Of a stretch of DNA of 64,000 nucleotides, positions 7,638 through 16,847 are shown piece after piece. Numbering within the stretch: the stretch's first letter is position 1; every line of letters begins with the position of its first letter. The stretch covers positions 1 to 64,000 of the forward strand of contig JAJQAK010000167.1 in the NCBI GenBank assembly GCA_021203845.1, written 5' to 3'. Origin of the DNA: Clostridia bacterium. GTDB lineage: Bacteria > Bacillota > Clostridia > Christensenellales > Borkfalkiaceae. Below the pieces are notes generated by a model. That model did not search any database, was not told the origin of the DNA, and saw only the letters and a program-made list of their open reading frames with translations. The position numbers and the translations under genes were made by a program.

Positions 7638-9146
7638 ATGAAGGCTGCGACATACGACAAAGGCGCGGGGATTTTGTGCCACATATCCTCGCTCCCGAAC
7701 AAATACGGCATAGGCTCTCTCGGCCGCGAGGCATACGCTTTCGCCGACATTTTGGTGGATGCCGGGGTGAAGTACTGGCAGGTCCTTCCGGTCGTGCAGA
7801 CGACGTATGGGGATTCTCCGTATCAGTCCGCGTGCTGCGAGAGCGGGAACCCGTATTTCATAGACATTGTAAAGCTAAAAAACGAAGGCCTTCTCACGGC
7901 GTCCGAACTCAAATCCGCCGAGATGCCGGCGGGGGAGATAGACTACGGGCTTTTGTACGAAAGAAGGTACGATGTCCTTCGCAAAGCATACGGCAGGTTC
8001 GACAAAACCACTCCGGACTTTCTGGAGTTCGTGGCAAGCGGGAGATTCGAGGACTATGCCCTCTTTATGTCGCTGAAGTCCGTCTACGACACCACGTTCG
8101 ACAACTTTCCGGAAAAGTTCAAGTTCCGCGATAAAAGCGCGCTCAAAAACTTCAAAGAAGAGGTGTACGACAAAGAGTTCCTTTTCTGGGAGTTTCTGCA
8201 GTACGAGTTCTTCCTCCAGTGGAAAACGTTCAAAACTTATGTGAATGGGCTCGGGATAAAGATAATAGGCGACATTCCCTTATACGTAGCGTACGACTCC
8301 GCGGATGTGTGGGCGAGTCCGGAGCTTTTCAGGCTCGACGGGGATTTGAATCCCGTGGGCCTCGCGGGAGTCCCTCCCGACTATTTTTCCGAGGATGGAC
8401 AGCTTTGGGGAAACCCGCTGTACGACTGGGACTACATGAAAAAGGATGGCTTTTTGTGGTGGTCCCGCCGCATAGAGAATGCGCAGAAACTCTACGACAT
8501 AGTGAGGATAGATCACTTCAGGGGTCTTGACAGGTTCTACGCCGTGCCCACGGGCTCGACGACCGCGAAAGTCGGCGAATGGATTAAGGCCCCGGGGTAC
8601 GAGATGCTCTCCGCGGCGGAAAGGCGTTGCGGGAGTTTAAACGTCATCGCGGAGGATCTGGGACTCATAGATGACGGCGTTTTGGAGCTTTTGGAAAAGA
8701 CGGGTTTTGCCCGCATGAAGGTTCTGCTATTCGCTTTCGACGGGAATCCGGAAAACGAATACCTCCCCGAGTTCATAGGTGAGAACACTGTGTCGTACAC
8801 GGGGACGCACGACAACGACACGGCTCGCGGATTCATAGAGGGCATGGACGCTAAGACCTTTTTAAGGTTCGTCAAGGAGCTCAAAGCGGCCCTCAAAAAG
8901 CAGGGCATATTGTACACGGTAAGAAACAACACGACGTCACTCGTTCGTGCGCTCTGTCTTCTCACGCTTTGCGTGAAGTCCAAGATATCCGTCCTCCCCG
9001 TGCAGGACTGGCTCGCACTGGACGGCTCGTGCCGCATGAACCTTCCCTCTACGGCGAGCGGGAACTGGCGGTTCCGTCTCGGCGCGCTCCCAGGGAAAGG
9101 CGACAGAAATCTTCTCAAAAAGCTCATAGGGGAGTCGGGAAGATAG
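7638..9146 (+). CDS. malQ: 4-alpha-glucanotransferase (amylomaltase)
   Basis: 502 aa, GH77 family, transferring alpha-1,4-glucan segments between malto-oligosaccharides in the cytoplasm, usually in glycogen or maltodextrin metabolism. The N-terminal HISSLPNKYGIGSLG and WQVLPV motifs, the nucleophile Asp in RIDHFRG, acid/base Glu in AEDLG and the third carboxylate in TGTHDND are all visible, and the C-terminus ends in the usual ARMN/GNWRFR pattern. I start at ATG 7638, where homology begins; a longer open frame upstream overlaps dapL out of frame and is not real. It lies 11 bp after dapL. The ribosome-binding site is weak, so translation may depend on dapL. Confidence 0.95.
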   Translation: MKAATYDKGAGILCHISSLPNKYGIGSLGREAYAFADILVDAGVKYWQVLPVVQTTYGDSPYQSACCESGNPYFIDIVKLKNEGLLTASELKSAEMPAGEIDYGLLYERRYDVLRKAYGRFDKTTPDFLEFVASGRFEDYALFMSLKSVYDTTFDNFPEKFKFRDKSALKNFKEEVYDKEFLFWEFLQYEFFLQWKTFKTYVNGLGIKIIGDIPLYVAYDSADVWASPELFRLDGDLNPVGLAGVPPDYFSEDGQLWGNPLYDWDYMKKDGFLWWSRRIENAQKLYDIVRIDHFRGLDRFYAVPTGSTTAKVGEWIKAPGYEMLSAAERRCGSLNVIAEDLGLIDDGVLELLEKTGFARMKVLLFAFDGNPENEYLPEFIGENTVSYTGTHDNDTARGFIEGMDAKTFLRFVKELKAALKKQGILYTVRNNTTSLVRALCLLTLCVKSKISVLPVQDWLALDGSCRMNLPSTASGNWRFRLGALPGKGDRNLLKKLIGESGR

Positions 9147-9381
9147 TTTCCGGTCGCCGTCGGTTTCGCATGTATGAGGTGGTTTTTCCGATGCGGCTGG
9201 GTGGAGAAGACAAAAAACACGTATATCGTTCTTCATGCTCGGGGTAAGTCCGGGCTCTTGCTTTATTTGCGTGTCTCGCTCCTTCGTGGCGGCCATGTCA
9301 TAAAATCTTTGCAAAAAATAGTGTAAGATCTTTGCAAAATCTTGAATTCGGTTTTTTTAGTATAATGGTACATAGAGGTGA
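9147..9381. other. Intergenic stretch after malQ, nothing recognised
   Basis: No gene, RNA or convincing terminator is seen here. Near its right end are two copies of ATCTTTGCAAAA (about 9305 and 9329) and a lone TATAAT (9361-9366) without a properly spaced -35. Together with the following remnant this looks like the edge of a degraded insertion. Confidence 0.4.
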
Positions 9382-9444
9382 ATGGACATGGTATACAAAG
9401 AAAGAATCGCGGATAAGATTTTGAATTATAGAAAGGTGTGCTGA
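9382..9444 (+). pseudogene. N-terminal stub of an AAA/DUF4143-type ATPase
   Basis: A 20-codon frame reads MDMVYKERIADKILNYRKVC and stops. MVYKERIADKILxxxL is the usual opening of AAA ATPases of the DUF4143 group, whose P-loop would come about 15 residues later. AGAGGTG precedes the ATG, so the stub kept its translation signals. The rest of the gene is gone. The family assignment is from memory of the N-terminal pattern. Confidence 0.45.
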
Positions 9445-9489
9445 AGCAAGTCCTGGCTCGATGACGGAATGAAGGCTACGTTGCTTTAA

Positions 9490-9518
9490 TTGACTTTTAT
9501 TGCACAAAATTTTATAAT
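9490..9518 (+). promoter_or_regulatory. Promoter of greA-lysS
   Basis: TTGACT (9490-9495), 17-nt spacer, TATAAT (9513-9518). Confidence 0.75.
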
Positions 9519-9537
9519 TCTAAACAGCAACGTTTGT

Positions 9538-9565
9538 GTGGTTCCCCACAGATTTTGGGAATCAC
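9538..9565 (+). promoter_or_regulatory. Hairpin in the greA leader
   Basis: A 9-bp stem GTGGTTCCC / GGGAATCAC (9538-9546 with 9557-9565) lies about 12 nt into the transcript and is followed by CTTTGTTTATT. It could be a weak attenuator or an mRNA-stabilising 5' hairpin. Confidence 0.4.
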
Positions 9566-9611
9566 CTTTGTTTATTACTTAAGACGCAAAAAAATTTCAG
9601 AGGTGAAAAAT

Positions 9612-11024
9612 ATGCCGGAACAACAGTTTGACATGACTCAGGAGACCTATGACTCGCTCAAAGAGCAGTTGGACGAACTCATAAAGGTTAGACGCCCGGA
9701 GATAGTCGAGCGTATAAAGGAGGCCAGGGGACACGGAGACCTTTCGGAAAACGCGGAATACGATGCCGCAAGAGAGGAACAACGTTCCAACGAAGGTAAA
9801 ATTGCCGAACTCGAATATCAGATAAAGAACGCGAACATCATAGAAGCCCCTAAGAGCAACATCGAAGTCGGGATCAATTCCGTTGTTAACGTCTTCGATA
9901 TATCGGTGGAAGCGCAATTCGTGGCCAAGGTAAAAAACGAGCTCAACGATGACGTAAAGTCGGAACTTACCGACAGCTATGTATCGCGGGTTTTGGCTGA
10001 CGTTGCCTCTGAGGCCAAGCACAGTGCCAAAGACGAATTGGATGTCACGCTTAGGGATGTCGAGAGCGTGAAATCGGAGTCTGGGAAAGAGAAAAGCACG
10101 AGGGCTGAGATAATCGGCAGGATAGAGAATGCGATAGATGTCAGGGTTGAAGAAATAAAAAAAGACAAGATCGAAGGAATAAGAAAGGAGATAGTCGACG
10201 AGATTATAGATGAGGTCGCCGCGGATGTGGAAATCGAGGCGATAACTGGCGTCAAACCCCCGCAGCCGATAACGGGAAACGATTTCGGTGTCGGAGCGGA
10301 TGCGGACGCCGAGGACGATGTTAAGAGAGAGAAGATGACCGTTGCGGGCGCGGAAACGTGGGTCCAGAAGACGGTAATCAGGAGACTGGAAAACAATCTG
10401 AAGGTCAGGATGAAGGCCGAAGTCGAGAAATCGGAAAAAACTAAACTGAGCGAACGACTTAAGGAGGAAAAACTGCCGGAGGCCGTCAGAAACGAGGAGA
10501 AAGAGAACGGAGGACCGTATACCATAACGTCGGTCACGGACTGCAACGTCATGGAAAACAAGATTTCAATGCAGTCTCCCGTCGGCGCCGCCCTCATGGG
10601 GCATCGTGTGGGAAAGAAGGTCAGTGTCCCCTGTCCGGACGGATCTTCATATGTACTTAGGATTCTGGGCATAAAGATAATCTCCGTCATAACGGTCGTT
10701 GACAAAGACACCGGGGAGGAAAAACGGGAGTACACCGTGACGTCCGCCGAAAATTACGACGGTATGAACAGTAAAGTTCCGGAGGGGTCGGCACTTGCCG
10801 ACGCACTGGTAGGTCACGGAGTCGGTGACAAGGTCTCTGTCCCGAGCGTTAGAGACAAAGCCGGGAAGAGGCCAAAGGAAAAAACCGACATGGGTTCTGT
10901 CGACGAGACATCGGGGGATAACGCCGCGCCCGCGGAAGACGCCCTTGCAGACGTATCCAAGCCCAAGGTCAAGGGAAAAAACAAAGGCAAGACGTGCACA
11001 ATAGAAATAAAGAGCGTTAAGTGA
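9612..11024 (+). CDS. greA: GreA-like transcript cleavage factor with split and duplicated C-terminal domain
   Basis: 470 aa, about three times the usual 158. GreA enters the RNA polymerase secondary channel and stimulates cleavage of backtracked RNA. Residues 1-80 are a normal GreA coiled coil with the acidic tip GDLSENAEYDAAREEQ (Asp43, Glu46). Residues 84-97 look like the first strand of the FKBP-like domain. About 200 charged, helical residues (98-300) follow, then the rest of that domain (GPYTITSVTD, KISMQSPVGAALMGHRVGKKV). A second copy follows (ITVVDKDTGEEKREYTVTSA, ALADALVGHGVGDKVSV), itself interrupted by a low-complexity stretch before TCTIEIKSVK. The start ATG 9612 has AGAGGTG upstream. 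Position before lysS matches ordinary greA. The role of the insert is unknown. Confidence 0.9.
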   Translation: MPEQQFDMTQETYDSLKEQLDELIKVRRPEIVERIKEARGHGDLSENAEYDAAREEQRSNEGKIAELEYQIKNANIIEAPKSNIEVGINSVVNVFDISVEAQFVAKVKNELNDDVKSELTDSYVSRVLADVASEAKHSAKDELDVTLRDVESVKSESGKEKSTRAEIIGRIENAIDVRVEEIKKDKIEGIRKEIVDEIIDEVAADVEIEAITGVKPPQPITGNDFGVGADADAEDDVKREKMTVAGAETWVQKTVIRRLENNLKVRMKAEVEKSEKTKLSERLKEEKLPEAVRNEEKENGGPYTITSVTDCNVMENKISMQSPVGAALMGHRVGKKVSVPCPDGSSYVLRILGIKIISVITVVDKDTGEEKREYTVTSAENYDGMNSKVPEGSALADALVGHGVGDKVSVPSVRDKAGKRPKEKTDMGSVDETSGDNAAPAEDALADVSKPKVKGKNKGKTCTIEIKSVK

Positions 11025-11025
11025 C

Positions 11026-12561
11026 ATGCAGAGCGATATCAACCAGGAAACGGTCGGCGGGGACGATCAGAACGACGAACAGTCGGAGGAACTTTTGGCG
11101 GAACAGGAGCAGATAAGGCTCCAGAAGCTTGCGAAGCTCCGTGAGGAGGGAAATGACCCTTACGTGAAGACGACGTATGAGGTCACGTCTGACTCCGAGG
11201 CCGTGAAAAGCAGCTTCAGTGAGCTCGAGGGGAAGGATGTTTCCGTCGCCGGACGCATCATGTCGCGCCGCATAATGGGAAAAGCCACGTTCTGCCACAT
11301 ACAGGACAGACACGGGCTTTTGCAGATATACGTAAAGCGAGACGACGTCGGGGAGGAGGCATACGCCTCCTTCAAAAAGGACTACGACATAGGCGATATC
11401 GTGGGAGTTTCCGGATTCGTCTTCAAGACGGGGACTGGCGAGGTCTCCGTACACTGCCGGCACATAGAGATGCTCACGAAAGCGCTCACACCGCTTCCCG
11501 AGAAGATGCACGGGCTCGTCAACACGGACATAAGGTACCGCCGGAGAGAGCTTGACCTCATCGTGAATCCGGACGTAAAGGACACGTTCGTAAAGCGTTC
11601 GCAGATTCTCCGCGAGATACGTGCGTATCTTGACGGCCTCGGATACATAGAGGTGGACACACCGACACTCACGACGTTCGAGATAGGGGCGAACGCGAGG
11701 CCGTTTATGACGCACCACAACGCGCTGGACCTTGATATGTACCTTCGCATAGAGACGGAGCTCTACCTCAAAAGGCTCATAGTCGGGGGGCTCGAGAAGG
11801 TGTACGAGGTGGGCAGGATATTCCGCAACGAGGGGATGGACGCATACCACAACCCTGAGTTCACGTCGATAGAAATGTACCAGGCCTACACCGACTACTT
11901 CGGCATGATGGACATCATAGAGGACCTTTACAGGACGGTCACGAAAAACGTCTGCGGGTCCGAGGTCATAACATATCAGGGCACGGAGATAGACATGGGC
12001 GCGAAATGGCCGAGATACACCATGAGGGAGTATGTCAAAAAAACGTGCGGTGCCGACTACGACGCATGGGGCTCGGACGAGGACGCCCGCGCCAGCGCGA
12101 AGGCTCTCGGATGCCCCGTGCCGGAGGGCGAGAAGGCCACGCGCGGGAACGTCCTTTTGGCACTTTTCGAGGAACTTTGTCAAAGCACGCTCGTGCAGCC
12201 CACGATAATATACGATTACCCCATAGAGAATTCGCCCCTCGCGAAGAGGAAAAAGGGCGATTCCCTTTTCACACAGCGATTCGAGTACTTCGTCTGCGGA
12301 CAGGAGTACGGCAACGCCTTTTCCGAGCTCAACGACCCCATAGATCAGAGGGAGAGGTTCGAAAAACAGGTCGCGCAAAAACGTGCGCAGGATAAAAACA
12401 GCAATGCGAGGGTGGATGAGGACTTCATAAACGCCCTCAAGCTCGGTCTCCCGCCCACGGGAGGACTCGGATTCGGGGTGGACAGGCTCGTCATGCTCCT
12501 TACGGACAGCCCCACGGTTAGGGACGTTCTGCTGTTCCCCACAATGAAACCCAGGAAATAG
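11026..12561 (+). CDS. lysS: Lysyl-tRNA synthetase, class II
   Basis: 511 aa. Charges tRNA-Lys. After an acidic N-terminal extension (about residues 1-30), the OB-fold anticodon-binding domain (GKDVSVAGRIMSRR) is followed by the class II catalytic core: motif 2 around FRNEGMDAYHNPEF and motif 3 GLGFGVDRLVMLL near the C-terminus. The ATG lies one base after the greA stop, with no strong ribosome-binding site, which suggests translational coupling to greA, a common gene pair in Clostridia. Confidence 0.97.
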   Translation: MQSDINQETVGGDDQNDEQSEELLAEQEQIRLQKLAKLREEGNDPYVKTTYEVTSDSEAVKSSFSELEGKDVSVAGRIMSRRIMGKATFCHIQDRHGLLQIYVKRDDVGEEAYASFKKDYDIGDIVGVSGFVFKTGTGEVSVHCRHIEMLTKALTPLPEKMHGLVNTDIRYRRRELDLIVNPDVKDTFVKRSQILREIRAYLDGLGYIEVDTPTLTTFEIGANARPFMTHHNALDLDMYLRIETELYLKRLIVGGLEKVYEVGRIFRNEGMDAYHNPEFTSIEMYQAYTDYFGMMDIIEDLYRTVTKNVCGSEVITYQGTEIDMGAKWPRYTMREYVKKTCGADYDAWGSDEDARASAKALGCPVPEGEKATRGNVLLALFEELCQSTLVQPTIIYDYPIENSPLAKRKKGDSLFTQRFEYFVCGQEYGNAFSELNDPIDQRERFEKQVAQKRAQDKNSNARVDEDFINALKLGLPPTGGLGFGVDRLVMLLTDSPTVRDVLLFPTMKPRK

Positions 12562-12563
12562 CC

Positions 12564-13889
12564 GTGGCAAAGCTTCACATATATGACGCGATAAATGGCA
12601 GAGCCCACGTGAGTTTCCACATGCCGGGACACAAAGGAACAGAGAACTTTACGAAGTTTTTCCCCGGCGCGGAGATGGATGTCACGGAGCTCTCTTTTTC
12701 CGGTAGCCTTCTGGGCTCGGAAGGGGTGATAGGCCTCGCTCAAAGGGACATCGCCGAAATTTTGGGGGCGAAGGCCTCCTTCATAACGACGGATGGGTCG
12801 ACGAGCGGGATATTCTCCATGCTGTATGTCGCCAAAAGACGCGGCGGAAGGGTGGCGATACCGAGATACTGTCACATGAGCGTCTACAACGCGTGCGCCG
12901 TACTGGGGATTGAACCCGTCATAATGGACTGCGTCGTAAAAGAGGGGGTGCCGCTTCCTCCGTCCGCGGAGGAGATCGAAAAGACGGTCGCGGACTGCGA
13001 GGAGAAAGTGGGAGCCGTCCTGCTGGTCTCCCCCGATTACTACGGCAATATCGCGGACCTTGAGACCGCGAAGGCGCTTTCGGAAAGTTACGGTTTTCTT
13101 CTCATCGTCGACGGGGCACACGGATCGCATCTTTTCGCCGAGGACATATACGCCGGGAGATACGCCGACATGTGGGTCGACGGGACGCACAAATCGCTTC
13201 CGACCCTCACACAGGGCGCGGTCGTGTCCGCGGGGAGAGAGGATCTTACGGAGGCGCTTGAGGAGGCGCTGAACGTGTTCCGCACGTCCTCGCCGAGCTA
13301 TCCCGTCATGGCGTCCGTGGAGTACGGGGTGAAATACCTCGCGGATAACCGCGAAAAACTGGAAAAGGCGAAGATTCTTTCCAAAGACATAGCCGACGCG
13401 CTGTATCCGGTGAAGACTTATCGCGGCGGAGACTGGACAAAGATATGCGTCGATTTCCTGGGTACGGGCTTTGACCCGGGATATGTCGCGAAGTGGCTGG
13501 AACTCTACGGGGTGTACCCGGAGCTTTGCGACGGCAGATACATACTGCTGTATCTGTCCGTCGAAACCACGGAAGCCGACAGGGACAGGCTGGTTCTGGC
13601 CTTCCGCACGATCACGGAAAACTGGAAGTGCCTCGGAGAGTGCAAGGAAAAAGTTTTCGCCTTGCCGAAAAAAGTCTGCGGCTTTCTCGACGCCGTAGGC
13701 GCAAAGAGCGAATACGTGCCATTGGATGTGGCGAAAGGCCGTGTGGCCGCCGCGGTCGCGGGAATCGCACCTCCGTGCATGCCGAGGATTCTTCCGGGGG
13801 AGGAGATTACGGATGACGTCGTTAAGATGCTCGGCGGTAAGGGAAGCTTCGGCATAAAAGATGGGAAGATAAAAGTGGTCAAAGGCTGA
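12564..13889 (+). CDS. Orn/Lys/Arg decarboxylase-family PLP protein (YaaO-like)
   Basis: 441 aa, shorter than the 700-residue inducible decarboxylases but typical of the YaaO/SpeA-type group. Visible are the HMPGHKG opening, TTDGSTSGIFSM, the VDGAHGSHLF aspartate and the PLP lysine in DGTHKSLP. Substrate (arginine, lysine or ornithine) cannot be fixed from sequence. The GTG start lies two bases after the lysS stop, with AGGAA upstream. In Bacillus the homologue is next to tmk; here two AAA/PD-(D/E)XK copies separate them. Confidence 0.88.
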   Translation: MAKLHIYDAINGRAHVSFHMPGHKGTENFTKFFPGAEMDVTELSFSGSLLGSEGVIGLAQRDIAEILGAKASFITTDGSTSGIFSMLYVAKRRGGRVAIPRYCHMSVYNACAVLGIEPVIMDCVVKEGVPLPPSAEEIEKTVADCEEKVGAVLLVSPDYYGNIADLETAKALSESYGFLLIVDGAHGSHLFAEDIYAGRYADMWVDGTHKSLPTLTQGAVVSAGREDLTEALEEALNVFRTSSPSYPVMASVEYGVKYLADNREKLEKAKILSKDIADALYPVKTYRGGDWTKICVDFLGTGFDPGYVAKWLELYGVYPELCDGRYILLYLSVETTEADRDRLVLAFRTITENWKCLGECKEKVFALPKKVCGFLDAVGAKSEYVPLDVAKGRVAAAVAGIAPPCMPRILPGEEITDDVVKMLGGKGSFGIKDGKIKVVKG

Positions 13890-14016
13890 TATCCGGCCGT
13901 CGCGGATGCCTATAAAAAGGTTCTTTCTATTGCGTTTTACGTCGCGTTTCTATATATGGGGTCATAATTGAAATGGGCAGACAGCCATGAAGCCGGAGAA
14001 TTTTCCTGTGGGGGGA

Positions 14017-14044
14017 TTGAACTTTGTGTTGATTGTAGTATAAT
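14017..14044 (+). promoter_or_regulatory. Promoter of decayed AAA copy A
   Basis: TTGAAC (14017-14022), 16-nt spacer, TATAAT (14039-14044), 22 bp before the remnant's ATG. Confidence 0.55.
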
Positions 14045-14065
14045 CTCAATCGAAGGAAACAATGT

Positions 14066-14757
14066 ATGGATAAATATCTGAATCCGGGGAACGGGAAGTT
14101 CCAGGAAGCTCTGAACACAAAACATACGTCGACAAGTCCGATCTCATAAAGTACACGAACGATGTAATCGATACTTTGGAAAAATATGTCTGTCTGTTCA
14201 GGCCCAGAAGATTCGGAAAAACCGTTGCCGCCTTCTCGACGCCACTACCAAGGCGGACGCGAAAGGTGTCGCCGAGACGCCGGGGAGGATATTTGCGTAT
14301 CTCACGAAAAGGACCGTTTACCCATATGAGAGTTCTTTCGCCGATTTTGTGGACTTTGCGTACATGTCCACGAACGATTATTGCGACATAATACCCGAGG
14401 CTCCGACGGGATGGCTTAAGAAGGCGGATTTCGTCCTGTATCCCAGCCTTCTTCGCGCGAGAGCCGACAGAACGCATCTTCCCGGGATAATAATTGAGCT
14501 CAAAAACGAGAAGTCTGAAAAAAGCCGCTGATCAGATAGAGGGGAAGGGGTACGACGACTACTTCGAGTAGAGGAAGTATCACGGCGACGTCATACACGT
14601 GGGACTGGACTTTCAGAAGATGACGCCGAAGGGAAGGCAGGCACTCGCCGCGACAGAAACTGTTTCGGAAGAAGGCGTGTTTTTCGGCAACGACGCGAAT
14701 CTGAACATACAGTCGAAGAATGTGCATATTTGTGAAATCAGGAAGCACACGATTTGA
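14066..14757 (+). pseudogene. Decayed AAA-ATPase-like/PD-(D/E)XK_9 gene (copy A)
   Basis: The remnant opens MDKYLNPGNGKF, the start shared by copies at 22359, 24192, 27517 and 48695. It loses frame near codon 18; YVDKSDLIKYTND and the P-loop region CLFRPRRFGKT continue in another frame. The ATPase middle is deleted, leaving the C-terminal nuclease region (LPGIIIELKNEKSEKS). A further frameshift near 14515 and an in-frame TAG at 14569-14571 follow; matching residues can be read to about 14757. Promoter and start codon are still in place, so a short peptide could still be made. Confidence 0.8.
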
Positions 14758-14914
14758 ATCGGAATACATCACGGGCGGGACGGTGTCGTTCCGCTTTTTT
14801 GGTATCGGAACGCATAGGTCGGGGTCAGTACGCGAGCTCTTTGGAGAAGAATCGTATCGACCCGGCATCGAGTCGGGTTCGGGCACTATTAGGCTCTTTA
14901 GCTCGCTATTCATA
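14758..14914. other. Intergenic remnant before AAA copy B
   Basis: No gene recognised. An open frame runs through this stretch into copy B but lies upstream of that gene's promoter and is not coding. Confidence 0.4.
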
Positions 14915-14944
14915 TTGCTTTTTGGTTGCGGGCTGTGTTATAAT
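14915..14944 (+). promoter_or_regulatory. Promoter of AAA copy B
   Basis: TTGCTT (14915-14920), 18-nt spacer, TATAAT (14939-14944), 37 bp before ATG 14982. This promoter fixes the true start of the gene. Confidence 0.6.
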
Positions 14945-14981
14945 TTCGTGTAAGATACAAAAGCGGGTACGTGTTGATAAT

Positions 14982-16688
14982 ATGACACTTGGCAAAGTGG
15001 AAGAAAACATGGGGGCAAATTCCCAAAATTTCATAAAGATTTCGAAGCAGGGATATTACGTCGACAAATCTCTTTTTATCAAAGACCTGGTCGATTCGGG
15101 CGAAGAGGTGACTTTGATAACCAGGCCCAGACGTTTCGGAAAGTCTCTGAATCTTGACATGGTGAGGACTTTTTTTGAAAAAACTGACGAAGACACGTCC
15201 GCTTATTTCAGAGATTTTGAAATTTGGAAATGCGGCAACGAATATACGTCGCTGCAGGGAAAGTTCCCCGTCATATATCTGGATTTTAAAAGCGTGTCGG
15301 AGTCTACCTGGGAGAAGCAGTTCGGATGTTTTAAAAAGGTCATTGCAAACGAATATTTTAGGCATGCAGACGAGTTGCAAGGTTATATTCCAGAGCTTAG
15401 ACTTAAAGTATATAAGCGCATATCGGAAGAAGACGGGACGGAAGCGGACTGCGAGGATTCGATAAGGCTTCTGACGGAGTTGCTTCACAAGAGGTATGGG
15501 ATGGCCCCGATTGTTCTGATAGATGAATATGACGCTCCCATTCAGTCAGCCATTGACCATGATTTTTACACCGAGAACGAAGATTTTATCAGGAACTTTT
15601 TTGCCACGTCCTTTAAAGGGAATCGGGACCTTAACTTCGCCCTTCTCACGGGTGTCAATCAAATCACCGGAGCGGGGCTGTACAGCGGTTTCAACAACGC
15701 AAAAATATATACCGTTTTAGACGACAGATACAGTGAATATTTCGGCTTCACGGGAGATGAAGTCAGAAAACTTTTGCAAGACTTCGGTGCCGCAGAAAAA
15801 TACGACGAGGTCTGTGAATGGTATGATGGATACATTTTCGGACATGAGGAAATTTTCAACCCCATTTCTATTTTGAGCTATGTGACAAATGGGTTCAAAC
15901 CTCACGCATATTGGGTAGCCACATCCGGTCAAACTGTGTTCAAGACGATGATAAGAAAAATCACGAACGAGGTTTTGGACAAGCTGATTGATCTGTCCCT
16001 CGGCAAGTGCATCTCCGTCCCGGTCAAAACCAATCTCACTTATGACGATCTCAATGATGTCAACAATGTGTATTCCGTTCTTTTTATAACAGGGTATATC
16101 AAGTTATACGTTCCCGAAGGGGAAAATTATGAAAAAGAGTTACGTAAAGCCATAGAGTCTGCAAAAGACGATAAAGAGAACAAGTTTAAGCTTGTGAACA
16201 AGGAGATTGCCGAGGCATACGTCAAAGACATTTTGGAATACGCCGAAGGCATGTTCAGATTTGATTTTGTCGATAATCTACAGAATGCCCTGAACAAGAG
16301 AGACATAAATCTCATAGAAAAAGAACTCAAGGAGTATATCTCTGAGTCCGTCAGCTTTTACAACAATCAGGAAAGCCTTTATCACGGCATTGTCCTGGGG
16401 CTACTCAGGACAATGCGTTCGATATATGCCATAACATCTGACAGAGAATCGGGAGAGGGTAGATACGACATAACGGCCGAGCCGCTCCGCGGATTAAACT
16501 CGCTTCCCGGAATCGTGCTTGAGCTCAAAGTTTGCAAAAAGAGAGAGAATTTGTCGAAAAGAGCGAAAGAGGCTCTTGACCAGATTAACAGGAAGGATTA
16601 CGCACGCGACATGGTGACCAGGGGCGTTAAAGACGTCCTAAAGATAGGCATGGCTTTCTACGGAAAGAAAGTTGAGTTCGCGTCGTGA
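14982..16688 (+). CDS. AAA-ATPase-like / PD-(D/E)XK_9 nuclease-domain protein (copy B, intact)
   Basis: 568 aa. The N-terminal AAA-ATPase-like domain has the P-loop variant ITRPRRFGKS (47-56) and Walker B PIVLIDEYDAP (177-187). The C-terminal PD-(D/E)XK_9-like domain shows Asp496 in GRYDIT and Glu514/Lys516 in VLELK, so both active sites look complete. The family is abundant in gut bacteria and its function is not established; defence or mobile-element roles have been suggested. Translation most likely starts at ATG 14982 because the promoter lies just upstream. This copy is of a different subtype from copies A, C, D, E and F (no LNPGN opening). It separates the decarboxylase-like gene from tmk. 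Confidence 0.85.
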   Translation: MTLGKVEENMGANSQNFIKISKQGYYVDKSLFIKDLVDSGEEVTLITRPRRFGKSLNLDMVRTFFEKTDEDTSAYFRDFEIWKCGNEYTSLQGKFPVIYLDFKSVSESTWEKQFGCFKKVIANEYFRHADELQGYIPELRLKVYKRISEEDGTEADCEDSIRLLTELLHKRYGMAPIVLIDEYDAPIQSAIDHDFYTENEDFIRNFFATSFKGNRDLNFALLTGVNQITGAGLYSGFNNAKIYTVLDDRYSEYFGFTGDEVRKLLQDFGAAEKYDEVCEWYDGYIFGHEEIFNPISILSYVTNGFKPHAYWVATSGQTVFKTMIRKITNEVLDKLIDLSLGKCISVPVKTNLTYDDLNDVNNVYSVLFITGYIKLYVPEGENYEKELRKAIESAKDDKENKFKLVNKEIAEAYVKDILEYAEGMFRFDFVDNLQNALNKRDINLIEKELKEYISESVSFYNNQESLYHGIVLGLLRTMRSIYAITSDRESGEGRYDITAEPLRGLNSLPGIVLELKVCKKRENLSKRAKEALDQINRKDYARDMVTRGVKDVLKIGMAFYGKKVEFAS

Positions 16689-16847
16689 TTTTCGGACATC
16701 GGTAAGCAAAAGAACGAGAACATGGTTTATGAGTAATAAAACATATCCAATGAGCAACATGAGAAAGACCGCGAAATCTTTCTCTGTCGAATTTTTAAAA
16801 CGCGCCAAAGACTATTCGGCGACATGTATGCAAAGGCGGGACGGGAT

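Noticed and set aside
11017-12570. Long antisense open frame over lysS (517 codons)
   Set aside because: Mirror image of a well-recognised gene; no family resemblance, no start signals. GC-biased third positions make such shadows frequent here.
14754-14981. 76 extra N-terminal codons of AAA copy B
   Set aside because: They lie upstream of, and across, the gene's promoter and do not resemble the family.
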